A DNA stretch of 64,000 bases from Rhizobiaceae bacterium (GTDB lineage: Bacteria > Pseudomonadota > Alphaproteobacteria > Rhizobiales > Rhizobiaceae): assembly GCA_028281105.1 (NCBI GenBank), contig JANQKQ010000004.1:1-64000 (forward strand), written 5' to 3'. Shown piece after piece: positions 1 to 9,622 of the stretch (position 1 is the first letter of the stretch; every line of letters starts with the position of its first letter). Position numbers and translations under genes: made by a program. Below the pieces are notes generated by a model, which was not told the DNA's origin, did no database searches, and worked only from the letters and a program-made list of their open reading frames with translations.

Positions 1-2
1 TG

Positions 3-3000
3 CTGGTGGACAATGTCCACCTTTCGAAGGTGGGCGGCGACGGCTCGAACCTGCTGGCCAACGGCGATTTCGGCAGCGGCAGCTTCTACACCGGCGAGAA
101 CACCGATCCCACGCCTAACACGATCACGGTCGATGTTACCGCGGTCAACGACGCGCCGGTGGCCAATGACGATGTGATCGGCATCGCCGACAGCGTCGAC
201 CTGACCGGCTTTTCGTTCAATCCGGCCAACGGGCATTACTATAAGTATGTGTCGACGCCGGGTGGCTCCGGCGACGCGGTCAACGGGGCCGCCGCGCTCG
301 GCGCCTATGTGGCGACGATCACCTCGCAGGCGGAGAACGACTTCGTCTACGGGTTGCTTGGAGGGGGCGCGGCTTTCCTTGGCGGCAGTGACGGTACGAC
401 CGAAGGCCAGTGGACCTGGATCAACGGGCCGGAAGCGGGCACGACCTTCTGGAACGGTGGCAGCAACGGTGCGGCAGTTGCCGGCCAGTTCGTCAACTGG
501 CGTGCGGGCGAACCCAGCAACACCAATGATGAGGACGCTCTGGCCATCGGCACCCACCCGGGTAGTTTCTGGAACGACGTGCAGGGCGGTTACCAGGCCG
601 GCTACGTAGCCGAAGTCGATCCCAAGACGATCTTCTCGCTGGCCGGCCCGACCACGATCCTGGCAGCCAACCTGGCGGCGGCGGAAGCCGATGTGCTGTC
701 CAACGATACCGATGTGGAGGGCGACAATCTGTCGATCCTGTCCGGATCGCTGCCGGCTGCCAGCGCGCTGGGCGCGAGCGTATCGTATAACGCGAACGGC
801 GATCTGATCTATGACCCGACCGGGGTCGCCGGCCTGATCGCGCTGGGTGCAGGCGAATTCCGCGAGGACTCCATCACCTATCGGGCCACCGACGGAACGG
901 ACAATTCCAACCAGGCCATGGTCAAGTTCATCGTCGAGGGCGTCAACAACGCGCCGCAGATCGCGCAGCGGGGAACCCCGGAATTCGGCAGTGAGTTGAC
1001 GGTCAACCAGAACCACGCCGGCTGGCAGTACGACACCCAGGTGATCAAGCTTGCCGACGGCCGCGTGCTGTTCACCTTCCAGTCCAACAACGCGACGCTG
1101 GGCGACGTCGACGGCGGCGCCGCCTACCGGATCGGCACCGTTCAAAGCGACGGTTCGATCCAGTTCACCAACGAGGGCCTGGTCAACGACAACACCGACG
1201 GAACCCAGGGCAGGCCACAGGCGGCGCAGCTCGCCGATGGCCGCATTGTGTTCACCTATGAGACGAACACCTCGCTTGATGATGCGACCGATCCTTCCAG
1301 CGGCGTCGCCGGGCGCATCGGCACGCTGCAGTCGGACGGATCGATTGCCTTCGGGCCGGAATTCACCGTTGCCCAGCACACCGATTCCTATCAGGCCACG
1401 CCGCAGGTGATCGACCTTGGCGGCGGCAAGGTGCTGTTCGGCTTCTCCACCCGGGACACCACCGCCGGCGATCCCAGCCCCTACGGCATTTCGGGACGCA
1501 TCGGCGAGGTCCAGGCCGACGGTTCGGTCACCTTCGCCGACGAGTTCGTGGTCAATCAACACACCGGCGCGAGCCAGCTCAATCCGGAGATGGTGAAACT
1601 GGCCGACGGCCGCGTGCTGTTCGTCTTCGATACCGACGATGCGACCGCCGGGGACACCCACGGCAAGGGCATCGGCGCCCGGCTGATCACTCCGCAATCG
1701 GACGGCTCGGTAACTTATGGCAGCGAGTTCCGGGTCAACGACGACCACTACCATCACCAGGAGCATCCGCAGGTCGATCTGCTCGCCGACGGCCGCTTCG
1801 TGTTCACCTATGTGACGCAGGATTCGGCCGCCGACGGCGATTCATACGCGGTCATGGGTCGGGTCGGCACGCTTGGCGCCAATGGCGTGATGAGCTTCGG
1901 CCCGGAGTTTGTCGTCAACGAGCACACCTCCGACATCCAGAACAACCCACGGGTCGTCGGCCTTTCGGACGGGCGAGTGCTGTTCATCTTCGAAACCCGC
2001 GATTCAACCAGCGGTGACACCCAGCCCAGCAGCTTCTATTCAAAGTCGATCGCCGCGCGCATCGGCAAGGTCGAGGCCGACGGCTCGGTCACCTTCGACG
2101 GCGAGTTCCGCGTCAACGAGCATATCGACGCCTCGCAGTATCTGCCGCAGGTCGTCGAGCTTCCTGATGGCCGGGTGCTGGTCAACTTCATGACCGGAAC
2201 CAACCAGGATTCGGACACCAGCGCCTCCGGCGTCGCCGCGCGGGTCTTCGAGCTGCCCGAACTGGTAGCCAAAGGCATCGTTACCGAGATCGCCACCGGC
2301 GCCACCGGCGAGGGCACGGCGAACCACGTGGTGACCAAGGTGGTGGATTTCACCGATCCCGATCTCGCCGCCGGCCACACAGTGACGGTCACGGCCCAGA
2401 GCGAGGGCTATCTGGGCACGCTGACGGCCAACGTCACCAACGACGCCAGCGATGGCGCGGGCCAGATCACCTGGACGTTCACTGTCAACGACGCCACGCT
2501 CAACCCGCTGGCGGCCGGACAGGTGTCCGACCAGATTTACGACATCGTCGTCAACGACAATGCGGGCGGCACCGACACCAGCACGCTGGCGGTCAGGCTG
2601 GTGGGCGCCAACGATCCGCCGACGATGGCGCTGCCCGCCACGTCGACGACCAACGAGGACACGCCGGTCAACATCACCGGCTTCACCGTCGCCGACGTGG
2701 ATGGCGATGACCTGACGGTGACGGTCAATGCCTCCTCGACGGTGAGCCTGGCGCAGACCACCGGGCTCACGTTTACCACCGGTGACGGCACCGACGATGC
2801 CACCATGACGTTCAAGGGCTCGGTGGCCGCGATCAATGCGGCGCTCAACACCGGGCAGGGCATCACCTACAAGCCGACGGCGGATTTCAACGGCACCGGA
2901 GCGAACGCCGGGTCGATCGCCTTCGATATCAACGACGGCAATGGCGGCTCCGTCCAGCAGACCCTGAGCGTCAACGTCAACGCGGTCAATGACGCGCCGG

Positions 3001-6000
3001 TGATCGACCGCTCGCCGGTGTTCAGGGACGAACTGCGCGTCAACGAGCACACCGTGAACCAGCAGGCCGCTCCGCAGATGACGCAGCTTGCCGACGGGCG
3101 GGTGCTGTTCACCTTCATGACCTTTGATTCCACCGACGGCGACACCAGTTCCTACGGCGTTTCCGCGCGCATCGGCACGGTGGCCGGCGACGGCTCGATC
3201 GCGTTCACGGACGAATTCCGGGTCAACGAGCATATCTCGGGCAACCAGCAATATCCCCAGGTGACGCAGCTTGCCGATGGCCGGGTGCTGTTCACCTTCG
3301 AATCCCAGGATTCAACCGACGGCGACAACAGCGGGTACAGCGTTGCCGCGCGCATCGGCACGGTTCAGGGCAATGGCTCGATGGTGTTCACGGATGAATT
3401 CCGCGTCAACGAGCATGTCAGCAGCAACCAGCAGGAGCCGCAGGCAACGCAGCTTGCCGACGGCCGGGTGCTGTTCACGTTCAAGACATCGGATCAAACC
3501 GATGGCGATACCAGCGGAACGGGAGTTTCCGCCCGGGTCGGCACGGTTCAGGGCGACGGCTCGGTCCAGTTCGCGGACGAATTCCGCGTCGTCGAGCACT
3601 TCTCCGGCGGCCAAACCCAGCCGCAGGTGACGCAGCTTGCCGATGGCCGGGTGCTGTTCACGTTCACGACCTTCGACTCAACCGATGGCGACACCAGTTC
3701 ACATGGCGTCTCGGCGCGCATCGGCACGGTTCAGGCCAACGGTTCGATCGCGTTCACCGACGAATTCCGCGTCAACGAGCACACCTGGAGCAGCCAGCAT
3801 GAGGCGCAGGTCACCCAGCTTGCCGACGGCCGGGTGCTGTTCACCTTCACCACGTCGGATCCCACCGACGGCGACAACCAGGGATCGAGCATCGCCGCGC
3901 GCGTGGGCACGGTTCAGGCCAACGGCTCGATCGCGTTCACGGACGAAGTCCGCGTCAACGAGCATATCGGAAACTGGCAGGCCGACCCGCAGGTGACCGC
4001 GCTCGCCGACGGCCGGGTGCTGTTCACGTTCGATACCGACGATGGAACCGACGGCGATGACAGCAGGGACGGCCTCGCCGCGCGCATCGGCACGGTTCAG
4101 GCCAATGGCTCCATCGTGTTCACCGACGAATTCCGCGTCAACGAGCACACCACCGACGACCAGCAGACGCCGCAGGTGATCCAGCTTGCCGACGATCGGG
4201 TGCTGTTCACCTTCAAGACGAATGATGCGACCGATGGCGACAACAATGGAACGAGCGTCGCCGCGCGCGTGCTCGATCTGCGCACGGGTGAACTGATCGG
4301 CTCGATCACCGAGATCGCCGCCGGGGCAACCGGCGAGAACACCGCGACCCACTCAGCCACCGCGGTTCTCGATTTCCTCGACGTCGACCTGACCACCGGC
4401 CATACGCTGACGGTAACGCCGCAGGCGGGCGGCTACTATGGCGCGCTGACGGCCAGCATCAGCAACGATGCCGGCGACGGAGCGGGCCAGATCACCTGGA
4501 CGTTCACTGTCGCCGATTCCGCGCTCGCTCCGCTAAGCGGGGGCCAGGTGGCCAACCAGCTCTACGACATCGAGGTCAAAGACGCCCAGGGCGCTACCGA
4601 CACGGCCACCGTCAAGATCGAACTCAACGGCGCCAACGACGCGCCGACGATCGCGCTGCCCGCCGCGCAGACGACCAATGAAGACACAGCCGTCACCATC
4701 AAGGGCTTCACCGTCGCCGATGCGGAAAGCGATGACTTGACGGTGACGGTGAACGCCTCGTCGACGGTAACGCTGGCGCAGACCACCGGGCTTAGCTTCA
4801 CCACCGGCGACGGCACCGACGATGCCACCATGACGTTCACCGGTACGGTCGCCGCGATCAACGCGGCGCTCAACACCGGGCAGGGCATCACCTACAAGCC
4901 GACGGACAATTTCTCCGGCACCGGAGCGAATGCCGGGTCGATCGCCTTCAACATCGCCGATCCAAGCGGCGCCTCGGTCCAGAAGACGCTCGCCGTCAAC
5001 GTCAACGCGGTCAACGACGCGCCGGTGATTACGTCAAACGGAGGCAGCGCGACGGCGAGCATCAACGTGTCTGAAAATCAGACAGCGGTTACCGACATCG
5101 AGGTAAACGATCCCGATGATGGCGAAGGCTCCGGCCTGACCTATAGTCTGACCCCCGCGCCGCCATCGACGACCACTTTCGATTTCAACTCCGACACGCC
5201 CGGCCAGGCTCCCGATCTAGGTGCGAATCTGTCGGTCGACGCGCTGGCTTCGGGTGGCACGATTTCGGGCACACCGGGTAGTGCGCTCACATTCGCCGCC
5301 GCCGCGGGCACCACCTTCGCCGTCGAAAGCTTTCAACTGAAGCTGGGTGGTAGTTTCGCGGATTTTGACGTCAAATTCACCGGAGTGGATGCAAATAACA
5401 ACGCAGTCGGACCGCTGAATTTCAATACCGGCTACAATTTTTTGACATTTGTAGCCTTTGCGGGCGTGGGCCTTAAGGACGTTCAGCTCAAGAGCCTTAC
5501 ATTGACGCCCGACGACGGCGGAGCAATTGTCACCGTCGACAATCTGACCATCACCCAGCCGTCGAGCGGGCCGGTTCCCGGTGCCGACAATGCGCTGTTC
5601 AACATCGATCCCACCACAGGCGTGCTGACCTTCAAGAACGCGCCGGACTTCGACAACCCCGGCGACGCGGGCGGCAACAACGTTTATGACGTGCAGGTAA
5701 AGGTAACCGATAGTGGCGGCCTGACCGATCTGCAGGACATCGCCGTCACGGTGAACGATGTCATTACGGTCACGCCGGACGACTTTGCCAACGGGACACT
5801 ACTCACCAGTGCATTCCCGCACATCACTCTTAAGGCGGTTTCCACTGATGACAATACGGTCATCGGAAGTGTAGTCGCGCGTGCATCGAATTTCAGTTCG
5901 ACTGGTTCGACAGTATTTGGCCATGACAAATCCACGGTCGGCAGCAATGTTTGGGGCGATGGAACTTCCCACAATCCGCAACTGAGGATTGAGTTCAGCC

Positions 6001-7115
6001 AAGTTGTGAAATCGGTCAGCATAGATGTGATAGCTGACGACAGTAACGACTCGGGAAGATTGGAAATATATGATGCCAGCGGCAATCTTCTGGATTCCGA
6101 TAGCGCCAACGTATCCACGAACGGACAACAACTCGCAACACTTACAGCGACGAGTACATCTACTCCAATTGCATATGCCATAGTCAATACTAACGGAAAC
6201 TGCTGTGCGCAGTTCGATAATCTCCAATATACGGTTATCTCCGGCAACGACCCCATCGTCCTCGACCTGGACGGCGATGGCTTCGACCTATCCTCCACCA
6301 TCGCCTTCGACCTCAATGCGGATGGTGACGCCGAGCAGACCGCCTGGGCCGGGCCGCGCGACGGCGTCCTGGTGCTCGACCATGACGGTTCGGGCGCCAT
6401 CGAGGACGGCGCGGAAGTGTTCTCGCCCTGGTTCGGCGACGGCGGCCATGCCGACGCGCTGGCCGCGCTGGCCTCGCTAGATACCAATGACGACGGCATC
6501 ATCGACACCAGCGATCTGGCGTTCGGCCAGATCGGTGTGTGGGTCGATGCCGATGGGGATGGCGTTTCCCACGCCGGTGAGTTGGGTTCCTTGATCGATC
6601 ACGGCATCGCTTCTATCGACCTCGACGCCCAGGTCGCCAATTCCCTGATTGACGGGCAGCAAATTCTGGCCGAGGGCCAGTTCACGCTGACCTCCGGGGA
6701 TAGCAGGTCTTATGTCGCGGTGGCCTTTGCGAACCAGGGAACCGGCGAAACGAGCGACATCATGGTCGGTAGCGCCGGCAACGATCTGTTCGTGCTGGAC
6801 TCGTTTGACGCGGTGGATTTCCTGGATGGGTTCAATCCGGACGAAGACACCATCGATATCACGGGCCTGCTTGCGGTGGCCTTCGATGCGAACAATCCCG
6901 GCCAACTCATCCAGGCGATCGGGGAATTCGCCGAAGGCGCGTTGGTTGGCGCGGCGATGTTCGTCGATGCCGACGGGCAGGGCGACCAAGCAGATTTCCA
7001 GCAGGTAGCGTCACTTTCCTTCGACCAGCCGGTGGCGAGCGCGGTGCTCGACGTGGTATTCAATTCCAGCGGGGATTCCGCCGACGTGGCGGTGGAGACA
7101 CCCGTAGCGGTGTAG
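3..7115 (+). CDS. Giant type I-secreted adhesin, C-terminal part (5' end outside window)
   Basis: The frame is open from the window edge, so the true start and N-terminus are missing; about 2,370 residues are visible (numbered here from the GTG at 6). In order: a C-type lectin-like domain (about 69-204, with a GEPSN calcium/sugar motif and a WNDV motif); seven ~60-residue repeats (about 327-745); two Ig/VCBS-like modules ending in NAVNDAP; a second set of seven repeats (about 1006-1420); two more such modules; a cadherin-like module interrupted by an insert; an AT-richer module (about 1920-2080) with a vicinal Cys pair; an EF-hand-like Ca-binding segment rich in DxDGDG (about 2084-2200); and a C-terminal type I secretion signal region with one GSAGNDLFV-type nonapeptide near 2257. 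Likely a surface or released adhesin. A complete type I exporter lies 2.5 kb downstream on the other strand and is the probable secretion route. Function is inferred from domains. Confidence 0.9.
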   Translation: MVDNVHLSKVGGDGSNLLANGDFGSGSFYTGENTDPTPNTITVDVTAVNDAPVANDDVIGIADSVDLTGFSFNPANGHYYKYVSTPGGSGDAVNGAAALGAYVATITSQAENDFVYGLLGGGAAFLGGSDGTTEGQWTWINGPEAGTTFWNGGSNGAAVAGQFVNWRAGEPSNTNDEDALAIGTHPGSFWNDVQGGYQAGYVAEVDPKTIFSLAGPTTILAANLAAAEADVLSNDTDVEGDNLSILSGSLPAASALGASVSYNANGDLIYDPTGVAGLIALGAGEFREDSITYRATDGTDNSNQAMVKFIVEGVNNAPQIAQRGTPEFGSELTVNQNHAGWQYDTQVIKLADGRVLFTFQSNNATLGDVDGGAAYRIGTVQSDGSIQFTNEGLVNDNTDGTQGRPQAAQLADGRIVFTYETNTSLDDATDPSSGVAGRIGTLQSDGSIAFGPEFTVAQHTDSYQATPQVIDLGGGKVLFGFSTRDTTAGDPSPYGISGRIGEVQADGSVTFADEFVVNQHTGASQLNPEMVKLADGRVLFVFDTDDATAGDTHGKGIGARLITPQSDGSVTYGSEFRVNDDHYHHQEHPQVDLLADGRFVFTYVTQDSAADGDSYAVMGRVGTLGANGVMSFGPEFVVNEHTSDIQNNPRVVGLSDGRVLFIFETRDSTSGDTQPSSFYSKSIAARIGKVEADGSVTFDGEFRVNEHIDASQYLPQVVELPDGRVLVNFMTGTNQDSDTSASGVAARVFELPELVAKGIVTEIATGATGEGTANHVVTKVVDFTDPDLAAGHTVTVTAQSEGYLGTLTANVTNDASDGAGQITWTFTVNDATLNPLAAGQVSDQIYDIVVNDNAGGTDTSTLAVRLVGANDPPTMALPATSTTNEDTPVNITGFTVADVDGDDLTVTVNASSTVSLAQTTGLTFTTGDGTDDATMTFKGSVAAINAALNTGQGITYKPTADFNGTGANAGSIAFDINDGNGGSVQQTLSVNVNAVNDAPVIDRSPVFRDELRVNEHTVNQQAAPQMTQLADGRVLFTFMTFDSTDGDTSSYGVSARIGTVAGDGSIAFTDEFRVNEHISGNQQYPQVTQLADGRVLFTFESQDSTDGDNSGYSVAARIGTVQGNGSMVFTDEFRVNEHVSSNQQEPQATQLADGRVLFTFKTSDQTDGDTSGTGVSARVGTVQGDGSVQFADEFRVVEHFSGGQTQPQVTQLADGRVLFTFTTFDSTDGDTSSHGVSARIGTVQANGSIAFTDEFRVNEHTWSSQHEAQVTQLADGRVLFTFTTSDPTDGDNQGSSIAARVGTVQANGSIAFTDEVRVNEHIGNWQADPQVTALADGRVLFTFDTDDGTDGDDSRDGLAARIGTVQANGSIVFTDEFRVNEHTTDDQQTPQVIQLADDRVLFTFKTNDATDGDNNGTSVAARVLDLRTGELIGSITEIAAGATGENTATHSATAVLDFLDVDLTTGHTLTVTPQAGGYYGALTASISNDAGDGAGQITWTFTVADSALAPLSGGQVANQLYDIEVKDAQGATDTATVKIELNGANDAPTIALPAAQTTNEDTAVTIKGFTVADAESDDLTVTVNASSTVTLAQTTGLSFTTGDGTDDATMTFTGTVAAINAALNTGQGITYKPTDNFSGTGANAGSIAFNIADPSGASVQKTLAVNVNAVNDAPVITSNGGSATASINVSENQTAVTDIEVNDPDDGEGSGLTYSLTPAPPSTTTFDFNSDTPGQAPDLGANLSVDALASGGTISGTPGSALTFAAAAGTTFAVESFQLKLGGSFADFDVKFTGVDANNNAVGPLNFNTGYNFLTFVAFAGVGLKDVQLKSLTLTPDDGGAIVTVDNLTITQPSSGPVPGADNALFNIDPTTGVLTFKNAPDFDNPGDAGGNNVYDVQVKVTDSGGLTDLQDIAVTVNDVITVTPDDFANGTLLTSAFPHITLKAVSTDDNTVIGSVVARASNFSSTGSTVFGHDKSTVGSNVWGDGTSHNPQLRIEFSQVVKSVSIDVIADDSNDSGRLEIYDASGNLLDSDSANVSTNGQQLATLTATSTSTPIAYAIVNTNGNCCAQFDNLQYTVISGNDPIVLDLDGDGFDLSSTIAFDLNADGDAEQTAWAGPRDGVLVLDHDGSGAIEDGAEVFSPWFGDGGHADALAALASLDTNDDGIIDTSDLAFGQIGVWVDADGDGVSHAGELGSLIDHGIASIDLDAQVANSLIDGQQILAEGQFTLTSGDSRSYVAVAFANQGTGETSDIMVGSAGNDLFVLDSFDAVDFLDGFNPDEDTIDITGLLAVAFDANNPGQLIQAIGEFAEGALVGAAMFVDADGQGDQADFQQVASLSFDQPVASAVLDVVFNSSGDSADVAVETPVAV
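984..2256 (+). repeat. First block of seven ~60-residue coding repeats in the adhesin
   Basis: Seven consecutive units of about 58-64 residues can be aligned by eye on the core EFxVNxHTxxxQxxPQV, then LADGRVLFTF, a DxTxGD acidic turn and RIGTVQxDGSI. Units in this block are more diverged than in the second block. Seven units of this length with a strand-rich core suggest one seven-bladed beta-propeller (inference). Confidence 0.8.
3021..4270 (+). repeat. Second block of seven ~60-residue coding repeats in the adhesin
   Basis: Seven near-identical units built on TDEFRVNEH, QLADGRVLFTF, DxTDGD and ARIGTVQ. The DNA itself is strongly conserved between units (for example gacgaattccgcgtcaacga recurs), so the array could expand or contract by recombination. 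The count of seven matches the first block. Confidence 0.85.
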
Positions 7116-7175
7116 CACGGTACGCATGGCCGGACTGCCGGCGGCGGGACGGGGGGCAGCGTTATTCTCAGAAGT

Positions 7176-9386
7176 TTGTTCAGGTGGATCGGCCCGGCGC
7201 AGTTGATCGGGCTTGCCCTCCTCGTGGCGCTGCTGGCGCTGCGCGCGTCCGATCCGCCGTTCCTGCAGATCCTGCGGTTCCAGAGCTTCGACTTCTTCCA
7301 GCGGGCCAAGCCGCGCGAATACGCCAAGTTTCCTGTCACCATCGTCGACATCGACGAGGAAAGCCTGGACAAGGTCGGCCAGTGGCCCTGGCCGCGCAAT
7401 AAGCTGGGCGAACTGGTGACCCGGCTGGCCCAGGGCGGCGCCATCGTCGTCGGCTTCGACATCATCTTCGGCGAGGCCGACCGGTTGTCGCCGGACAATA
7501 TCGCGGCCGACAATCCCGGTCTGCCGGCGGATGTGCGCCAAAGCCTGGCGCAGCTGCCGTCCAACGAAAATGTGTTCGCTGCCGCCATGCGCTCGGCGCG
7601 GGTCGTCGTCGGCCAGACTTCCGTGCGCTCGATCGAGGAGGCCGCCCAGGCGCCCATTTACGTGGAAACGCCCTCGGCGATGCTGGGCGACGACCCGACG
7701 CCGTATCTGGAGCGCTTTCCCGACCTGGTGCAGAATCTGGAAGTGCTGGAGCGGGCCGCGTCGGGCCATGGGGTGTTCTCGCTGCGGCCCGATCCCGACG
7801 GCATCTACCGTCGGGTGCCGCTGGTGATGGTGGTGCGCGACAAGATGCGGCTGGCGCTGTCGGCGGAGATCTTACGGATCGCCACCGGCGGCCAGGCGTT
7901 CGCCACCCGCACCGACGAGGCCGGGGTGTCGTCCATCGTCGTGGGCGGCGTCAACGTGCCCACCGACCGCAACGGCAAGGTCTGGCCCTATTTCACCGTC
8001 AGCGATCCCGCCCGTTATGTCTCCGCCGGCTCGGTGCTCGACGGGTCCGCCGATCCGGCGTCCATCGCCGGCCATATGATCCTGGTCGGCACCTCGGCGG
8101 TGGGGCTTGAAGACTATCGCGCCACGCCGCTGGTCGCCGCCATGCCGGGGGTGGAAATCCACGCCCAGGTGATCGAGAACGTTCTGTCGCAACAGTTTCT
8201 CACCCGGCCCAATTATGCGATCGGCATGGAGCTGATCTTCGTGGCGGTGGTCGGCCTGCTGATCGTCTTTCTGGTGCCCATGACCGGGGCGGTGCTGTCC
8301 TTCGGCTTGGCGGCGGTGCTGATGGCTGCCTTCGCCGGCGGCTCGTTCTACGCCTTTTCCGAGCATCGGCTGCTCATAGATGCCACCTACCCGGTGGGCG
8401 CCACCCTGGCGCTGTTCATCGTCATGGCGACGGCCAACTACATCCGCGAAGAACGGCAGCGCCAGCAGATCCGCGGCGCGTTCGGCCAGTACATCTCGCC
8501 GGCGCTGGTCGATCAGCTCAGCGAGGATCCCGACCAACTCGTGCTCGGCGGAGAGACGAAGGAACTGTCGGTGTTGTTTTCCGACGTGCGCGGGTTCACC
8601 ACGATCTCCGAGAGCTTTCGCGAAAACCCGCAGGGACTGACGCGGCTGATGAACAAGTTCCTGACCGCGTTGTCCAATGCGATCATGGAGCGGGGCGGCA
8701 CCATCGACAAATATATGGGCGACGCGGTGATGGCGTTTTGGAACGCGCCGCTCGACAGCGACAACCATGCCGATGAATCCTGCCGCGCCGCGCTGGAAAT
8801 GATGGCCGCCGTGCGCGCGCTCAACGAGGCGGTGGAGGCCGAGCCGGCCGGCGACGACGACGAACCGCGCCACCAGATCAATGTGGGCATCGGCATCAAT
8901 ACCGGCGAATGCGTGGTCGGCAACATGGGTTCGGAGATGCGGTTCGACTATACCGCACTGGGCGACACGGTGAACCTGGCCTCGCGGCTGGAGGGCCAGT
9001 CGAAACCCTATGGCGTGCCGATCGTGATCGGCAACCAGACCGCCCAGGCCGTGAGCGACCACATGGCGGTCATCGAGATCGATCTGATCCGGGTCAAAGG
9101 CAAGAACGAGCCGGAGCACATCTTCGCGCTGCTGGGCGATGAAAGCCTGGCCGGCCGCGACGATTTCGCCGCCGTCCAGGAGCTCAACGCGCGGATGATC
9201 GAACAGTATCGCGGCCAGAAGTGGAAGTCGGCGATCAAGACATTGGACGAGATCAAGCAGCGCTCACGCACGATCGAGCCCGACCTGATCGACTACCTGG
9301 CGGTCTACGAAGAGCGCATCACCGAGTTCCGCGCCAATCCCCCCGGCAATGACTGGGACGGCGTCTACGTGGCGACGAGCAAGTAG
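7176..9386 (+). CDS. CHASE2-domain class III adenylate cyclase
   Basis: Membrane sensor cyclase of 736 residues. An N-terminal transmembrane helix (about 5-24) is followed by a large extracytoplasmic CHASE2 domain (about 35-340), three closely spaced membrane helices (about 347-420) and a class III cyclase domain (about 455-640). The catalytic features are visible: metal Asp470 in FSDVRGF, metal Asp516 in KYMGDAV, Lys512 at the purine-specifying position (Lys favours ATP), and FDYTALGDTVNLASRLE. It should make cAMP in response to a periplasmic signal, which is unknown. The start is a TTG with no convincing ribosome site; no in-frame ATG lies between it and the adhesin stop 60 bp upstream, so the start is uncertain. 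Same strand as the adhesin and possibly cotranscribed. Confidence 0.88.
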   Translation: MFRWIGPAQLIGLALLVALLALRASDPPFLQILRFQSFDFFQRAKPREYAKFPVTIVDIDEESLDKVGQWPWPRNKLGELVTRLAQGGAIVVGFDIIFGEADRLSPDNIAADNPGLPADVRQSLAQLPSNENVFAAAMRSARVVVGQTSVRSIEEAAQAPIYVETPSAMLGDDPTPYLERFPDLVQNLEVLERAASGHGVFSLRPDPDGIYRRVPLVMVVRDKMRLALSAEILRIATGGQAFATRTDEAGVSSIVVGGVNVPTDRNGKVWPYFTVSDPARYVSAGSVLDGSADPASIAGHMILVGTSAVGLEDYRATPLVAAMPGVEIHAQVIENVLSQQFLTRPNYAIGMELIFVAVVGLLIVFLVPMTGAVLSFGLAAVLMAAFAGGSFYAFSEHRLLIDATYPVGATLALFIVMATANYIREERQRQQIRGAFGQYISPALVDQLSEDPDQLVLGGETKELSVLFSDVRGFTTISESFRENPQGLTRLMNKFLTALSNAIMERGGTIDKYMGDAVMAFWNAPLDSDNHADESCRAALEMMAAVRALNEAVEAEPAGDDDEPRHQINVGIGINTGECVVGNMGSEMRFDYTALGDTVNLASRLEGQSKPYGVPIVIGNQTAQAVSDHMAVIEIDLIRVKGKNEPEHIFALLGDESLAGRDDFAAVQELNARMIEQYRGQKWKSAIKTLDEIKQRSRTIEPDLIDYLAVYEERITEFRANPPGNDWDGVYVATSK

Positions 9387-9433
9387 GTCGTCGCGACTCG
9401 GAGCCGTCCCGTCATCCTCGTCAACCCTTCCAC

Positions 9434-9531
9434 CGTCATCCTCGCCCTTGTCCCGAGGATCTAACCCCGTTGTCGATGGGTCGCAGCGTTGGATGGCGGG
9501 TTAGATCCTTGGGACGAGCCCAAGGATGACG
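9434..9531 (+). repeat. 98-bp palindromic intergenic repeat, copy 1 (forward)
   Basis: Left arm begins cgtcatcctcgcccttgtcc and ends with gaggatctaac; the right arm is its inverted counterpart and ends ggatgacg. Each arm holds its own small cctcg/cgagg hairpin, so the whole can fold into a long stem or a cruciform-like structure. It lies between the convergent cyclase and HlyD genes, where it could also act as a bidirectional terminator. Three further copies, all exactly 98 bp, occur in the window. Confidence 0.9.
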
Positions 9532-9622
9532 GAAGAGGTTTGGCGCCGCCGGTGATCAACGGCTCTATTCACGGACTGAGCGTGCGTAACCCGAATTGGT
9601 TGGCGCGCTGACCCTCTCGCCC

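Noticed and set aside
5684..6508. 274-codon Ser-rich frame antisense to the adhesin 3' part
   Set aside because: The Ser-rich composition results from reading Asp/Gly-rich repeats backwards; no start context or motif.
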